A stretch of 64,000 bases of DNA, taken from contig NZ_JADBGF010000001.1 of assembly GCF_014873495.1 (NCBI RefSeq), positions 5,456,001 to 5,520,000 of the forward strand, given 5' to 3'. This document shows, one piece after another, positions 41,183 through 48,277 of the stretch. The notes under the pieces are model-generated. The model was not told the origin of the DNA and did not search any database. It saw only the letters and a program-made list of their open reading frames with translations. Positions within the stretch are counted from its first letter, which is position 1. Every line of letters begins with the position of its first letter. This DNA is from Streptomyces stelliscabiei (lineage in GTDB: Bacteria > Actinomycetota > Actinomycetes > Streptomycetales > Streptomycetaceae). The translations under genes and the position numbers were made by a program.

Positions 41183-41578
41183 TCAGTTGAAAGCGTCGGT
41201 CATGCAGTCCACCAGGCAGTCGGCTGCCTCATAGCGCTGGCGGAGGGCGGCAGCTGCTTCTTCGCGCTCCACAAGGAGGTACCCGTAGTGCTGGCGCGCC
41301 ACCCTGGTCACGTCTGCGACCGTGACGATGGCCGGTTCGCCGTGTGCGGCCCGTCGACGCGCTGCGGCGATTGCCGTGTCCGCAGAGCGCAGCAGGTTTC
41401 TGGAACGCTCCCGGATCACGGCTGCCTGGGCGCGTTTCGCCGAGAGGGGACGCAGGACATGTCCTCTCCAGACGTAGCCGGCGGCGACAAGGATGAGACC
41501 GAGCGCTACGAACAGGAGTCCGCCAGGGGCGTGAGGTCGCATCTGTCCAGTCTTCACCACTCGCGTGGTGATCGTCAT
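41183..41578 (-). CDS. Small single-pass membrane protein behind the integrase remnant
   Basis: 131 aa from the ATG at 41578, which overlaps the stop of the integrase remnant as ATGA, so it was once coupled to it. There is an inner membrane helix at about residues 20-37 (L-L-F-V-A-L-G-L-I-L-V-A-A-G-Y-V). The rest is a charged helical region with R-A-Q-A-A-V-I-R-E-R-S-R-N and a Cys pair at the C-terminus (C-L-V-D-C). No family recognised. Coupling to the integrase suggests that it belongs to the same mobile element. Confidence 0.6.
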   Translation of the reverse strand: MTITTRVVKTGQMRPHAPGGLLFVALGLILVAAGYVWRGHVLRPLSAKRAQAAVIRERSRNLLRSADTAIAAARRRAAHGEPAIVTVADVTRVARQHYGYLLVEREEAAAALRQRYEAADCLVDCMTDAFN

Positions 41579-41940
41579 GCCCACGTCGGCGGCCGGTTGT
41601 CGGAGCGACTTGGTGTCAGTGAGCAGCAGACGGCGGCTGCCGCGGGTGGGGCATCGTTGCCGTCCTCAGCCTGCCTCAGCGTGTCGCCGAGGGTGCCGAC
41701 GGGCCGGCGTCGGAGGTGGAGTCGGACGTGGGCGGCGGAGTTTTGCCCGGCGAGGCAGGGTGTTGCAGTGCTGGGTGAGGGTGGCCCCTTCGATCGGGGC
41801 ACCTTCGGGGCGGGTGAACCATAGCCGCTGCTCTGCCGGCCTGCCCCTACCGCTCTGCGTTCCTGGCGCTGGCGGTCGCGGTGCTGTTCGAGGGAACGCA
41901 GGCACGTGGCCGGCGCGGCGATGCGCCGTCCGGAGTCACC
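41575..41940 (-). pseudogene. Decayed tyrosine recombinase (integrase)
   Basis: Translation of the minus strand in two alternating frames gives a known integrase order: S-G-R-R-I-A-A-P-A-T-C-L-R-S-L-E-Q-H-R-D-R-Q-R then, one frame over, R-L-W-F-T-R-P-E-G-A-P-I-E-G-A-T-L-T-Q-H, then back to A-H-V-R-L-H-L-R-R-R-P-V-G-T-L-G-D-T-L. The stretch that should hold R-H-D-L-R-H and the catalytic Tyr region is gone, and the frame changes twice. Upstream it merges with the Rieske gene. Thus it is a broken, core-deleted integrase left from an integrated element. The recognition rests on remembered Streptomyces integrase patterns, so a search is needed for the exact family. Confidence 0.78.
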
Positions 41941-42947
41941 GCCTCCCCTCGCCCCGGATAGAACTGCGCGTACCACCGCCGCAGCGCCCTGATCCCCTTC
42001 TCGTGCGGCAGCAGCACCGGCCGGGCCTGGTGGATCTTGTGGTCCCAGATCCGGACCTCCTCGCGCACCTCACCCAGCGCCTCGGCCCGGAAGACGAGCT
42101 TGAACAGGGGGGTGAGGAAGGGGAGCCAGGCCGGCTTGCGGAGGTAGTACAGCATCCGCAGCTCGCTCGTCCGGTCGTCGACGGGCGTGCTGAGCGCGAC
42201 GGCCGTCACCGACAGCACCGGCCCGTGGGCCCGCACGACCATCACCCCCGGGCCGTACATGTACGCATCGAACGTGTTGTCGATGTTCCAGCCGAACACC
42301 CGCCTGCTGATCGTCCCCCGCGCCTCCGCGAACGGCCCGTCCTCCCGCCACTCCTGGACCGGCGGCTCGCTCTGCCCGTGGATGAAGTGGAAATGGGACT
42401 CGTCGACGATGTTCTCGCGCATCTCCTGGACATGGATCCGCGCCCGGCAGACGTCGTCGATCGGCGAGGCGAAGTCCCGTGACCCCGTCTCCCCGATCTC
42501 CGGCACCTCCCACGCCGGCTCGCCCGGCCCGGCGTACACGAACACGAGCCCGCTGTGCTCCCGTACCGGAAACCCGCCGATCGACACCTTGGGCGTCCGC
42601 GCCGCGAACGGCGCCTCCACGCACCGCCCGTCCGCCCCGAACCGCCACCCGTGGAACGGGCACTCCACCGCCCCGTCCACGACCTTCCCGCCGACGCCCA
42701 GGTGCGCGCCGTAGTGCGGACAGTGCGCGTCCCGCACGGCCGCCCGCCCGTCCGCCCCCCGGAACGCGATCAGCGCCCGCCCGAAGTAGTGCAGGCTGAC
42801 GACCTTCCCCGTCCGCAGCTCACCGCTGCGCAGCACGGCGTACCACCCGTGCGGCACGCTCGGCATCGGATATTCGTCGGCGCGTGGATCACGGGGCAGC
42901 GTGGTCGGATCAAGGGCCCGGCTGTCATGGCTCCGCCAAAATCGCAT
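41847..42947 (-). CDS. Rieske [2Fe-2S] oxygenase with a junction at its 3' end
   Basis: 366 aa from the ATG at 42947; a GTG at 43025 would add 26 residues. The cluster motif is C76-P-H78...C96-P-F-H99, with W next. The mononuclear iron site is E-N-I-V-D-E-S-H-F-H-F-I-H near 176-190. The enzyme belongs with KshA-like and cholesterol-7-desaturase-like ring-hydroxylating oxygenases, which need a separate reductase; none is near. The last 25-30 residues (P-R-R-P-R-A-C-V-P-S-N...) are translated from integrase DNA in another frame, so the native C-terminus has been lost. The substrate is probably a sterol-like or aromatic molecule, but this is inferred from family only. Confidence 0.85.
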   Translation of the reverse strand: MRFWRSHDSRALDPTTLPRDPRADEYPMPSVPHGWYAVLRSGELRTGKVVSLHYFGRALIAFRGADGRAAVRDAHCPHYGAHLGVGGKVVDGAVECPFHGWRFGADGRCVEAPFAARTPKVSIGGFPVREHSGLVFVYAGPGEPAWEVPEIGETGSRDFASPIDDVCRARIHVQEMRENIVDESHFHFIHGQSEPPVQEWREDGPFAEARGTISRRVFGWNIDNTFDAYMYGPGVMVVRAHGPVLSVTAVALSTPVDDRTSELRMLYYLRKPAWLPFLTPLFKLVFRAEALGEVREEVRIWDHKIHQARPVLLPHEKGIRALRRWYAQFYPGRGEAVTPDGASPRRPRACVPSNSTATASARNAER

Positions 42948-43037
42948 GAGATCGATGCTAACGGCGACCGTGATCCTCGCCCCCTGACTCCGTTCATTCA
43001 AGGGGTAGTTGGCGTCAACGCGCACGAGCCGAGCCCC

Positions 43038-44231
43038 CTACGACGGCGGCCCGTACGCCGCGACCATCACATCGAGGGCCACCCTGCTCACGTCCCGGCC
43101 CTTGGCGTCCGTGGAGTTGACGCTGTAGACGAGCGTGCGGGAGCCGTCGCGGGTGGAGGCGATGGCCGCGTTGTAGCCCCAGCGGCCGCCCGTCTTGCCC
43201 CACACCTCACGCCCGCCGAGCACCTTCCTGGCCAGCCCGACGGCGTACTCGGCCGGCTTGCCGCCCGGGAAGGCGGTCACCTTCGGCACCGTGAACATCT
43301 CCTCCAGCAGGGGCCCGCGCGGCACGATCCGCCCCCCGAACAGCGCCTGGGTGAACCGCTCCAGATCCGCCGTGGTCGAGACGATGTCGCCGGCCGCCCA
43401 GGTGTCCGTCACCCCCCACACGGTCACGTCCCGCAGCCCGGTCGTCGTCCCGTCGTCCAGCGTCATCCGCTGGTACCCGTGGTTGTGCGGCCCGACGATC
43501 CGCGGGTCGGCGCCCGGGAGGTAGGTGTCGCGCAGCCCGAGCGGCCTCAGCACCCGCCGGGTGACCTGCCGCTCGTAGGAACCGCCGGTCACCCGCTCCA
43601 CCAGCAGCCCGGCGACCGTGTAGCCGATGTTGAGGTAGTGCTGCCGCTCACCCGGCGCGAACTCCCGCTCCTTCGCCGTGGCCGACCGCACCATCGTCTC
43701 CGGGTCGTGGACGCGGAAACGGTTCGCGTACCACTCCTCGACCGTCGTCCCCGGGACGTCGGCAGCCGGGATGCCGTGCGTGTGATCGAGCAACTGCCGG
43801 ACCGTGACACCGCCGTACGACGCCGGAATCAGCTCCGGCAGATACGCGCGGGCACTCCGGTCGAGGTCGACCTTCCCCTCGGCGGCCAGCTGCAGCACCA
43901 CGGCCGCCGTGAACACCTTGGTCACGGATCCCACCCGGAAGCGGGCGTGCGGATCGGCAGCGCGGCCGGTCGTCAGGTCGTGCACCCCCGAACTGCCCCG
44001 CCACACCCCGTCGGTGCCCCCGACGCGTACGAGCGCGGCGGTGGCGTCGGCGGCGGGCAGTCCGGCGACGGCGGCCTCCAGGGCGGCGGCCGTCGCCGGG
44101 TCCGTCCGCGACGGCGCGGTCACGGCCCCGGGGCCGCCCGACGAGGAGGCGGTGGCCGGCAGGGCCGCCGGGCCCGTCACCACCCCGAGGACGAAGACGG
44201 CGGCGAGCAGCGAACGCGTGGCGCGCTTCAT
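43038..44231 (-). CDS. Secreted serine hydrolase, D-Ala-D-Ala carboxypeptidase type
   Basis: 397 aa from the ATG at 44231. Signal peptide M-K-R-A-T-R-S-L-L-A-A-V-F-V-L-G-V-V, ending about A-T-A-S. Motifs: S102-V-T-K105 nucleophile box, Y199-L-N201 second box, and K346-T-G348 third box. All three are present, so the active site looks intact. This is the S12 class C beta-lactamase/carboxypeptidase family, acting on peptidoglycan stem peptides or small amides outside the membrane. The gene ends about 90 bp upstream of the Rieske start, same strand, without a shared operon signal. Compare the related 20-1429 gene. Confidence 0.9.
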   Translation of the reverse strand: MKRATRSLLAAVFVLGVVTGPAALPATASSSGGPGAVTAPSRTDPATAAALEAAVAGLPAADATAALVRVGGTDGVWRGSSGVHDLTTGRAADPHARFRVGSVTKVFTAAVVLQLAAEGKVDLDRSARAYLPELIPASYGGVTVRQLLDHTHGIPAADVPGTTVEEWYANRFRVHDPETMVRSATAKEREFAPGERQHYLNIGYTVAGLLVERVTGGSYERQVTRRVLRPLGLRDTYLPGADPRIVGPHNHGYQRMTLDDGTTTGLRDVTVWGVTDTWAAGDIVSTTADLERFTQALFGGRIVPRGPLLEEMFTVPKVTAFPGGKPAEYAVGLARKVLGGREVWGKTGGRWGYNAAIASTRDGSRTLVYSVNSTDAKGRDVSRVALDVMVAAYGPPS

Positions 44232-44311
44232 GGTCAACTCCGTTGATGTGAGCCGGTGTTCGCGACCCTGCGGCGGGTCGCTCTCGACGTCTCCATCCTG
44301 CTGACCGGCGG

Positions 44312-44338
44312 CCCCGGCGCAGATCGCCCGCGCCGGGG
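44312..44338 (-). terminator. Hairpin after the two-component operon
   Basis: ccccggcgc (44312-44320) pairs with gcgccgggg (44330-44338), loop 9 bases. It is 22 bp after the response regulator stop codon on the minus strand. Confidence 0.7.
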
Positions 44339-44359
44339 GTCTTCGGGTGCCGGGTCCGG

Positions 44360-45115
44360 TCACTTCCTCGCCGACGCGGGGGAGGAGCCGGGCCGCAGGA
44401 CTCCCCCGGGCGGGGGACCCGCGACCGGGGCGCGCGCGTCCCCCGCCGCGATCAGGCCCGTCTCGTAGGCGCAGATCACCGCCTGGATGCGGTCCCGCAG
44501 CCCGAGCTTGGCGAGCACGTTGCCGACATGCGTCTTGACCGTGTGGTCGCTGACGACCAGCTCGGCGGCGATCTCGGCGTTCGACAGCCCCCGCGCCAGC
44601 AGCAACAGGGTCTCGCGCTCCCGCCCGGTCAGCACGTCGAGCCGGGGGTCGGGCCGCGCGGCCCGGGCGGCGGCCGGCCGTGTGTACTGCTCCACCAGCC
44701 GCCGCGCCACGGACGGCGCGAGCAGCGAGTCGCCCCGCGCCACGACCCGTACGGCGTGCACGAGGTCGTCGCGCCGGACGTCCTTCAGCAGGAACCCGCT
44801 CGCCCCCGCGTGCAGCGCCTCGTACACGTACTCGTCGGTGTCGAAGGTCGTCAGCATCACGACCCGGCAGCCACCGTCCCCGCCGCCCGCGCTCACGCTC
44901 TCCCTGATCGCCCGGCAGGCCTCGATCCCGTCCGTCCGGGGCATCCGGACGTCGAGCAGTGCCACGTCGGCGCGGTGCCGCCGTACCGCCTCGACCGCCG
45001 CCGCCCCGTCACCCACCTCGGCGACCACCTCGATGTCCGGCTGGACGTCGAGGATCAGCGCGAAGCCACTGCGCACCAGCTCCTGGTCGTCGGCCACGAC
45101 CACCCGGATCGTCAA
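44360..45115 (-). CDS. NarL-family response regulator
   Basis: 251 aa. Receiver domain 1-120: V-A-D-D-Q-E-L-V-R gives the acidic pocket, L-L-D-V-R-M-P the phosphoacceptor Asp, and M-L-T-T-F-D-T-D-E-Y the Thr region with F-L-L-K-D-V carrying the Lys. The C-terminal LuxR helix-turn-helix: L-T-G-R-E-R-E-T-L-L-L-L-A-R-G-L-S-N-A-E-I-A. The start is a TTG that shares bases with the histidine kinase stop (TTGA). The two genes form one operon and one signal pathway. A proline-rich tail follows the HTH. The signal is unknown. Confidence 0.93.
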   Translation of the reverse strand: MTIRVVVADDQELVRSGFALILDVQPDIEVVAEVGDGAAAVEAVRRHRADVALLDVRMPRTDGIEACRAIRESVSAGGGDGGCRVVMLTTFDTDEYVYEALHAGASGFLLKDVRRDDLVHAVRVVARGDSLLAPSVARRLVEQYTRPAAARAARPDPRLDVLTGRERETLLLLARGLSNAEIAAELVVSDHTVKTHVGNVLAKLGLRDRIQAVICAYETGLIAAGDARAPVAGPPPGGVLRPGSSPASARK

Positions 45116-46314
45116 CGCCCCGCCCCCGCCCCGGTCTTGGCGCCCAGGAGGGGCGCCACCGGTATCCGTACCCGCACCCCGAACCCCCGTCCGCCGGGCC
45201 CCGCCCCGGTCTCCGCCGTACCGCCGTGCGCGGCCGCCCGCTCCCGCACCCCGACGAGCCCGTGCCCGCCGCCGTGCCCGGCGCGCGGCCCGCGCCCGTC
45301 GTCCGTCACCTCCACGCGCACGTCGTCGTCGCCGTAGACGAGCCGCACGGAGACCGTACGGGCGTCCGCGTGCCGGACCGTGTTCGTCAGCGCCTCCTGC
45401 ACGATCCGGAACACGGACGCCCCGGTGGCACCCGGCAGCGGCCGCTCCCGCCCCTCGACCTCGTGCACGACGTCGAGCCCACTGCCCCGCACCCGGTCCA
45501 GCAGTGCGGCCAGATCCCCGATCCCCGGCTGAGGCTCCCGGGGCGAGCGCCCCTCCTCCGACCCCTCCCCGGTCTCCTCCCGCAGCACGCCCAGCATCCG
45601 CCGCAGCTGGACCATGGCGTCCCGTCCGGCCTCGGAGATCGCGTCGAAGGCGGCCTCCGCCCGCTCCGGCGCCGTCCGCACGGCCACCGGCCCGGCCTCC
45701 GCCTGCACGATCATCAGGCTCACGGCGTGGGACAGGATGTCGTGCATCTCGCGGGCGATCCGGGCCCGTTCGCGCGCCGCGGCCCGCTCGGCCTCGACAC
45801 GGTGCGCCCGCTGGCGGGCGTCGGTCAGCCGCCCGAAGACGTAGGCCGCCGCGAACACGAAGGCGGAGAAGGCCAGTTCACGCGCCGACCGGCTGTTGAG
45901 CCCCACCCCGACCGGCACCGCGACCAGCACGAGCACCCCGGTGACCAGCCGTTTCCACGGCGGCGAGAGCACGGCGACGGTGTAGACGATCACCAGCCCG
46001 TTGTACGGCAGCGGCTGCCCGGGCCCGTCCAGCGCCACCTGGTAGACCAGGCTGGTCACCATGATCGCCAGCAGCGCGGCGATCGGGGCCCGCCGCCGCC
46101 ACACCAGCGGCACCACGGTCAGCGTCGTCAGCCCGTACGCCGCCCAGGTCGCCGGCGGCATCCCGGCCGCCCGCGGCACCACGAACGGCATCGTCACCGC
46201 CCCCTGCACCAGCAGCGCGACCCCGACATCGACCACCCACGGATACCCCTCCGCGAGCACCCGCCCCCGCTCCCACCACTCCCGCACGCCGCGCCCACCC
46301 CGTATGCCACTCAC
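45112..46314 (-). CDS. Sensor histidine kinase, NarX/DesK-like type
   Basis: 400 aa from GTG 46314 (GGTGGAG just upstream). Several membrane helices run through residues about 20-150 (V-D-V-G-V-A-L-L-V-Q-G-A-V, T-T-L-T-V-V-P-L-V-W, A-L-L-A-I-M-V-T-S-L). Then comes the HisKA_3 box A-R-E-M-H-D-I-L-S-H-A-V-S with the phospho-His, and a HATPase domain with E-A-L-T-N-T-V-R-H-A and G-G-G-H-G-L-V-G-V-R-E-R. It senses through its membrane part with no large external domain, and phosphorylates the downstream regulator. Four bases overlap. A longer frame upstream adds a Ser/Gly-rich, unlikely extension. Confidence 0.92.
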   Translation of the reverse strand: MSGIRGGRGVREWWERGRVLAEGYPWVVDVGVALLVQGAVTMPFVVPRAAGMPPATWAAYGLTTLTVVPLVWRRRAPIAALLAIMVTSLVYQVALDGPGQPLPYNGLVIVYTVAVLSPPWKRLVTGVLVLVAVPVGVGLNSRSARELAFSAFVFAAAYVFGRLTDARQRAHRVEAERAAARERARIAREMHDILSHAVSLMIVQAEAGPVAVRTAPERAEAAFDAISEAGRDAMVQLRRMLGVLREETGEGSEEGRSPREPQPGIGDLAALLDRVRGSGLDVVHEVEGRERPLPGATGASVFRIVQEALTNTVRHADARTVSVRLVYGDDDVRVEVTDDGRGPRAGHGGGHGLVGVRERAAAHGGTAETGAGPGGRGFGVRVRIPVAPLLGAKTGAGAGR

Positions 46315-46542
46315 GACTCTCCACCCCACACCCTCCTCCGCACGGTGCGAAGAAGAACCGACCCCACCGCTTGTGAAGAAACCTGTGCGCGTCCTCACCG
46401 GCCCGTACGTGGTCCGCACCGAACGGCGACGGCATCATGACCAGCGGAGTCCGAGGGGCATCCCTGGGGTCCCAGGGCGAGCCCGAGGGAGGGTGGCATG
46501 AGGTCGCGCTCGGTGTGGATTGCGGGCCGGGGAGAACGTGCC

Positions 46543-46860
46543 GTGGTCGAACAGAACCAGCCGTATTCGGTGATCCTGCTCAAGTTCTTCGTCCTGGTCG
46601 GCCTGCTGTCCACGCCGGCGCTCGTCTTCCACTGGGGCGCGTGGCTCCCGTTCGCCGGCGCCGGCGTCTACCTGCTCTGGGAAGTACGCCGTCTCCACAG
46701 CGCGTTCGACGAACTCGCCCACCTCTGGAACGAACAGAACGAACGGAACGAACGGAACCAGCGGGAACAGCGGCACGGGCGGCAGCATCAGCACCCGCAG
46801 GAACAGGAACAGGAACAGGAACAGGAACAGGAACAGGAGCCGGCGACGCGCGAGAGCTGA
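46543..46860 (+). CDS. Small membrane protein with Glu-Gln repeat tail
   Basis: 105 aa from GTG 46543 (GGGGAG upstream); an ATG at 46498 would add 15 residues. Two hydrophobic stretches (V-I-L-L-K-F-F-V-L-V-G-L-L and A-W-L-P-F-A-G-A-G-V-Y-L-L-W) form a membrane hairpin. A polar helix with N-E-Q-N-E-R-N-E-R-N follows, then an (Glu-Gln)n run coded by caggaa repeats (46798-46839). The tail should be long, charged and cytoplasmic. Unknown function. It ends 6 bp before the end of the LacI gene, with which it converges. Confidence 0.7.
   Translation: MVEQNQPYSVILLKFFVLVGLLSTPALVFHWGAWLPFAGAGVYLLWEVRRLHSAFDELAHLWNEQNERNERNQREQRHGRQHQHPQEQEQEQEQEQEQEPATRES
46798..46839. repeat. caggaa hexamer repeat in a coding tail
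   Basis: Six exact caggaa units then caggag, encoding alternating Gln and Glu. The number of units is in-frame neutral, so it can vary without breaking the gene. Confidence 0.9.
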
Positions 46861-46866
46861 GCGCGC

Positions 46867-47964
46867 TCAGCGCACGGGCGTCGGCGGCGATGCCGTACTC
46901 CGCCGCCGTACGAGCCGCGTGGGCACGAGCGTCGTACCGTGCTCCCCGCTCTCCTGCCCGTCCCGCCGGCCCTGGCTCTCCACCCCGCCCTCCCGCATCT
47001 TGCTCAGCACGCCCGCCACGCACAGCCGCCCCACCTCCGCGAAGTCCTGGTGGACGGTGGTGAGGGGTGGCAGGAAGGACGCGGCCTCGGGAATGTCGTC
47101 GAACCCGACGACACTGACGTCCTCGGGAACGCGACGCCCGCGCTCGTTCAGGGCCCGCAGCAACCCCAGCGCCATCTGGTCGTTCGCGACGAACACGGCC
47201 GTGCAGTCCGCCTGTTCGGCGATCCGCAGCCCGGCCCGGTACCCCGACTCCGCCGACCAGTCGCCCCGCACCAGCGGTGGCGCCGGGCGCCCGGCCTCGT
47301 CGAGCGTGGCGCGCCAGGCGTTGGCCCGCCGCTGCGCCGCGAAGGAGTCCTCGGGCCCGGCCAGATGCCACACCGTCCCGTGCCCCAGCTCCAGCAGATG
47401 CCGCACGGCGTCCCGCGCGCCGCCCGCCTGGTCGGTGTCGACGACGGTGTACCGGTCCCCGGCGTCCGAGTCCGCCACCACGACCTGCACCCCGGGCGGC
47501 ACCGACACGGTGGCCGCGTCCAGCAGATGCACCTCCATGATGACGATCACGGCGTCCACGGCCAGCTCCCCGAGCCGTGAGAACGCCCCGTTCACCTCGT
47601 CCTGCGTCGGCACGGCGACGGGCAGCAGCGTGACCGCGTACCCCTCCCGCGCGGCGGACGTGGCGATCGCGTCGAGCGTGCGGATGTTCCCCAGGGTGGA
47701 GAGGGAGAAGGTGATCACGCCGAGCGTCCGGAACTCCCCGCGCCGCAGCGCCCGCGCGGCGCTGTTGGGCCGGTACCCCAGCTCCCGCATCGCGGTGAGC
47801 ACCTGCCGCCGGGTGTCCTCGTTGACTCCGGCGAACCCGTTGGACACCCGGGAGACGGTCTGGGAGGAGACACCGGCGAGCCGCGCGACGTCACCCATGG
47901 AGGGCCCCTGCCGGGGCCGGGCGGAGCGTCTCCTCGTCGTGCTACGACCGTCGGTCGCGTCCAC
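46867..47964 (-). CDS. LacI-family sugar regulator
   Basis: 365 aa. Residues about 22-70 are the LacI helix-turn-helix: S-M-G-D-V-A-R-L-A-G-V-S-S-Q-T-V-S-R-V-S-N. The remaining chain is the periplasmic-binding-type effector domain (L-G-V-I-T-F-S-L-S-T, V-V-V-A-D-S-D, then V-F-V-A-N-D-Q-M-A-L-G). Its neighbour is divergent GH30 glycanase and its intergenic region has a perfect 16-bp palindrome, so it most likely represses that glycanase and itself, released by a sugar from its substrate. The N-terminus adds a basic 20-residue lead before the HTH. Start GTG 47964. Confidence 0.93.
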   Translation of the reverse strand: MDATDGRSTTRRRSARPRQGPSMGDVARLAGVSSQTVSRVSNGFAGVNEDTRRQVLTAMRELGYRPNSAARALRRGEFRTLGVITFSLSTLGNIRTLDAIATSAAREGYAVTLLPVAVPTQDEVNGAFSRLGELAVDAVIVIMEVHLLDAATVSVPPGVQVVVADSDAGDRYTVVDTDQAGGARDAVRHLLELGHGTVWHLAGPEDSFAAQRRANAWRATLDEAGRPAPPLVRGDWSAESGYRAGLRIAEQADCTAVFVANDQMALGLLRALNERGRRVPEDVSVVGFDDIPEAASFLPPLTTVHQDFAEVGRLCVAGVLSKMREGGVESQGRRDGQESGEHGTTLVPTRLVRRRSTASPPTPVR

Positions 47965-48277
47965 GTGATTCCCCCGACTCTTCCTGCTGGTCCGGCCCTT
48001 GTGCCACTTCCGGCACTTCCGGAACGACGTGTTGATCTCTGACGAATCCTTGACCGCCGCGATTCGGACAGTGTAGACATCCGCCTCAGTGGATGTTTAC
48101 GTAAACATGCATCGCGACAAACCCTACGAGAGCGCATCGAACCACTCCGTACCAGTCTGAACCCGTACCAGCCCGAACCGCACCACCACGCGTCGCACGA
48201 ACCGCACCACGCCGAACGCCGGCCCCTTTCTCCGTGTCTCGCCGGGACGCGACCCACGGAAGAGTTGGAGTACTCGA
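47965..48277. other. Intergenic control region of LacI and GH30 genes, 313 bp
   Basis: It carries the promoters of both genes and the palindrome described separately at 48093-48108. The stretch 48115-48200 is rich in accgcacc and gaacc-like repeats of low complexity. GGAAGAGTTGGAG at 48256-48268 precedes the GH30 ATG. No additional gene is seen. Confidence 0.6.
48093..48108. promoter_or_regulatory. LacI-type operator, perfect 16-bp palindrome
   Basis: atgtttacgtaaacat is an exact palindrome with a central CG, the form of LacI-family operators. It lies between the divergent LacI and GH30 genes and in an AT-rich patch. The likely binder is the adjacent 46867-47964 product. Confidence 0.85.
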
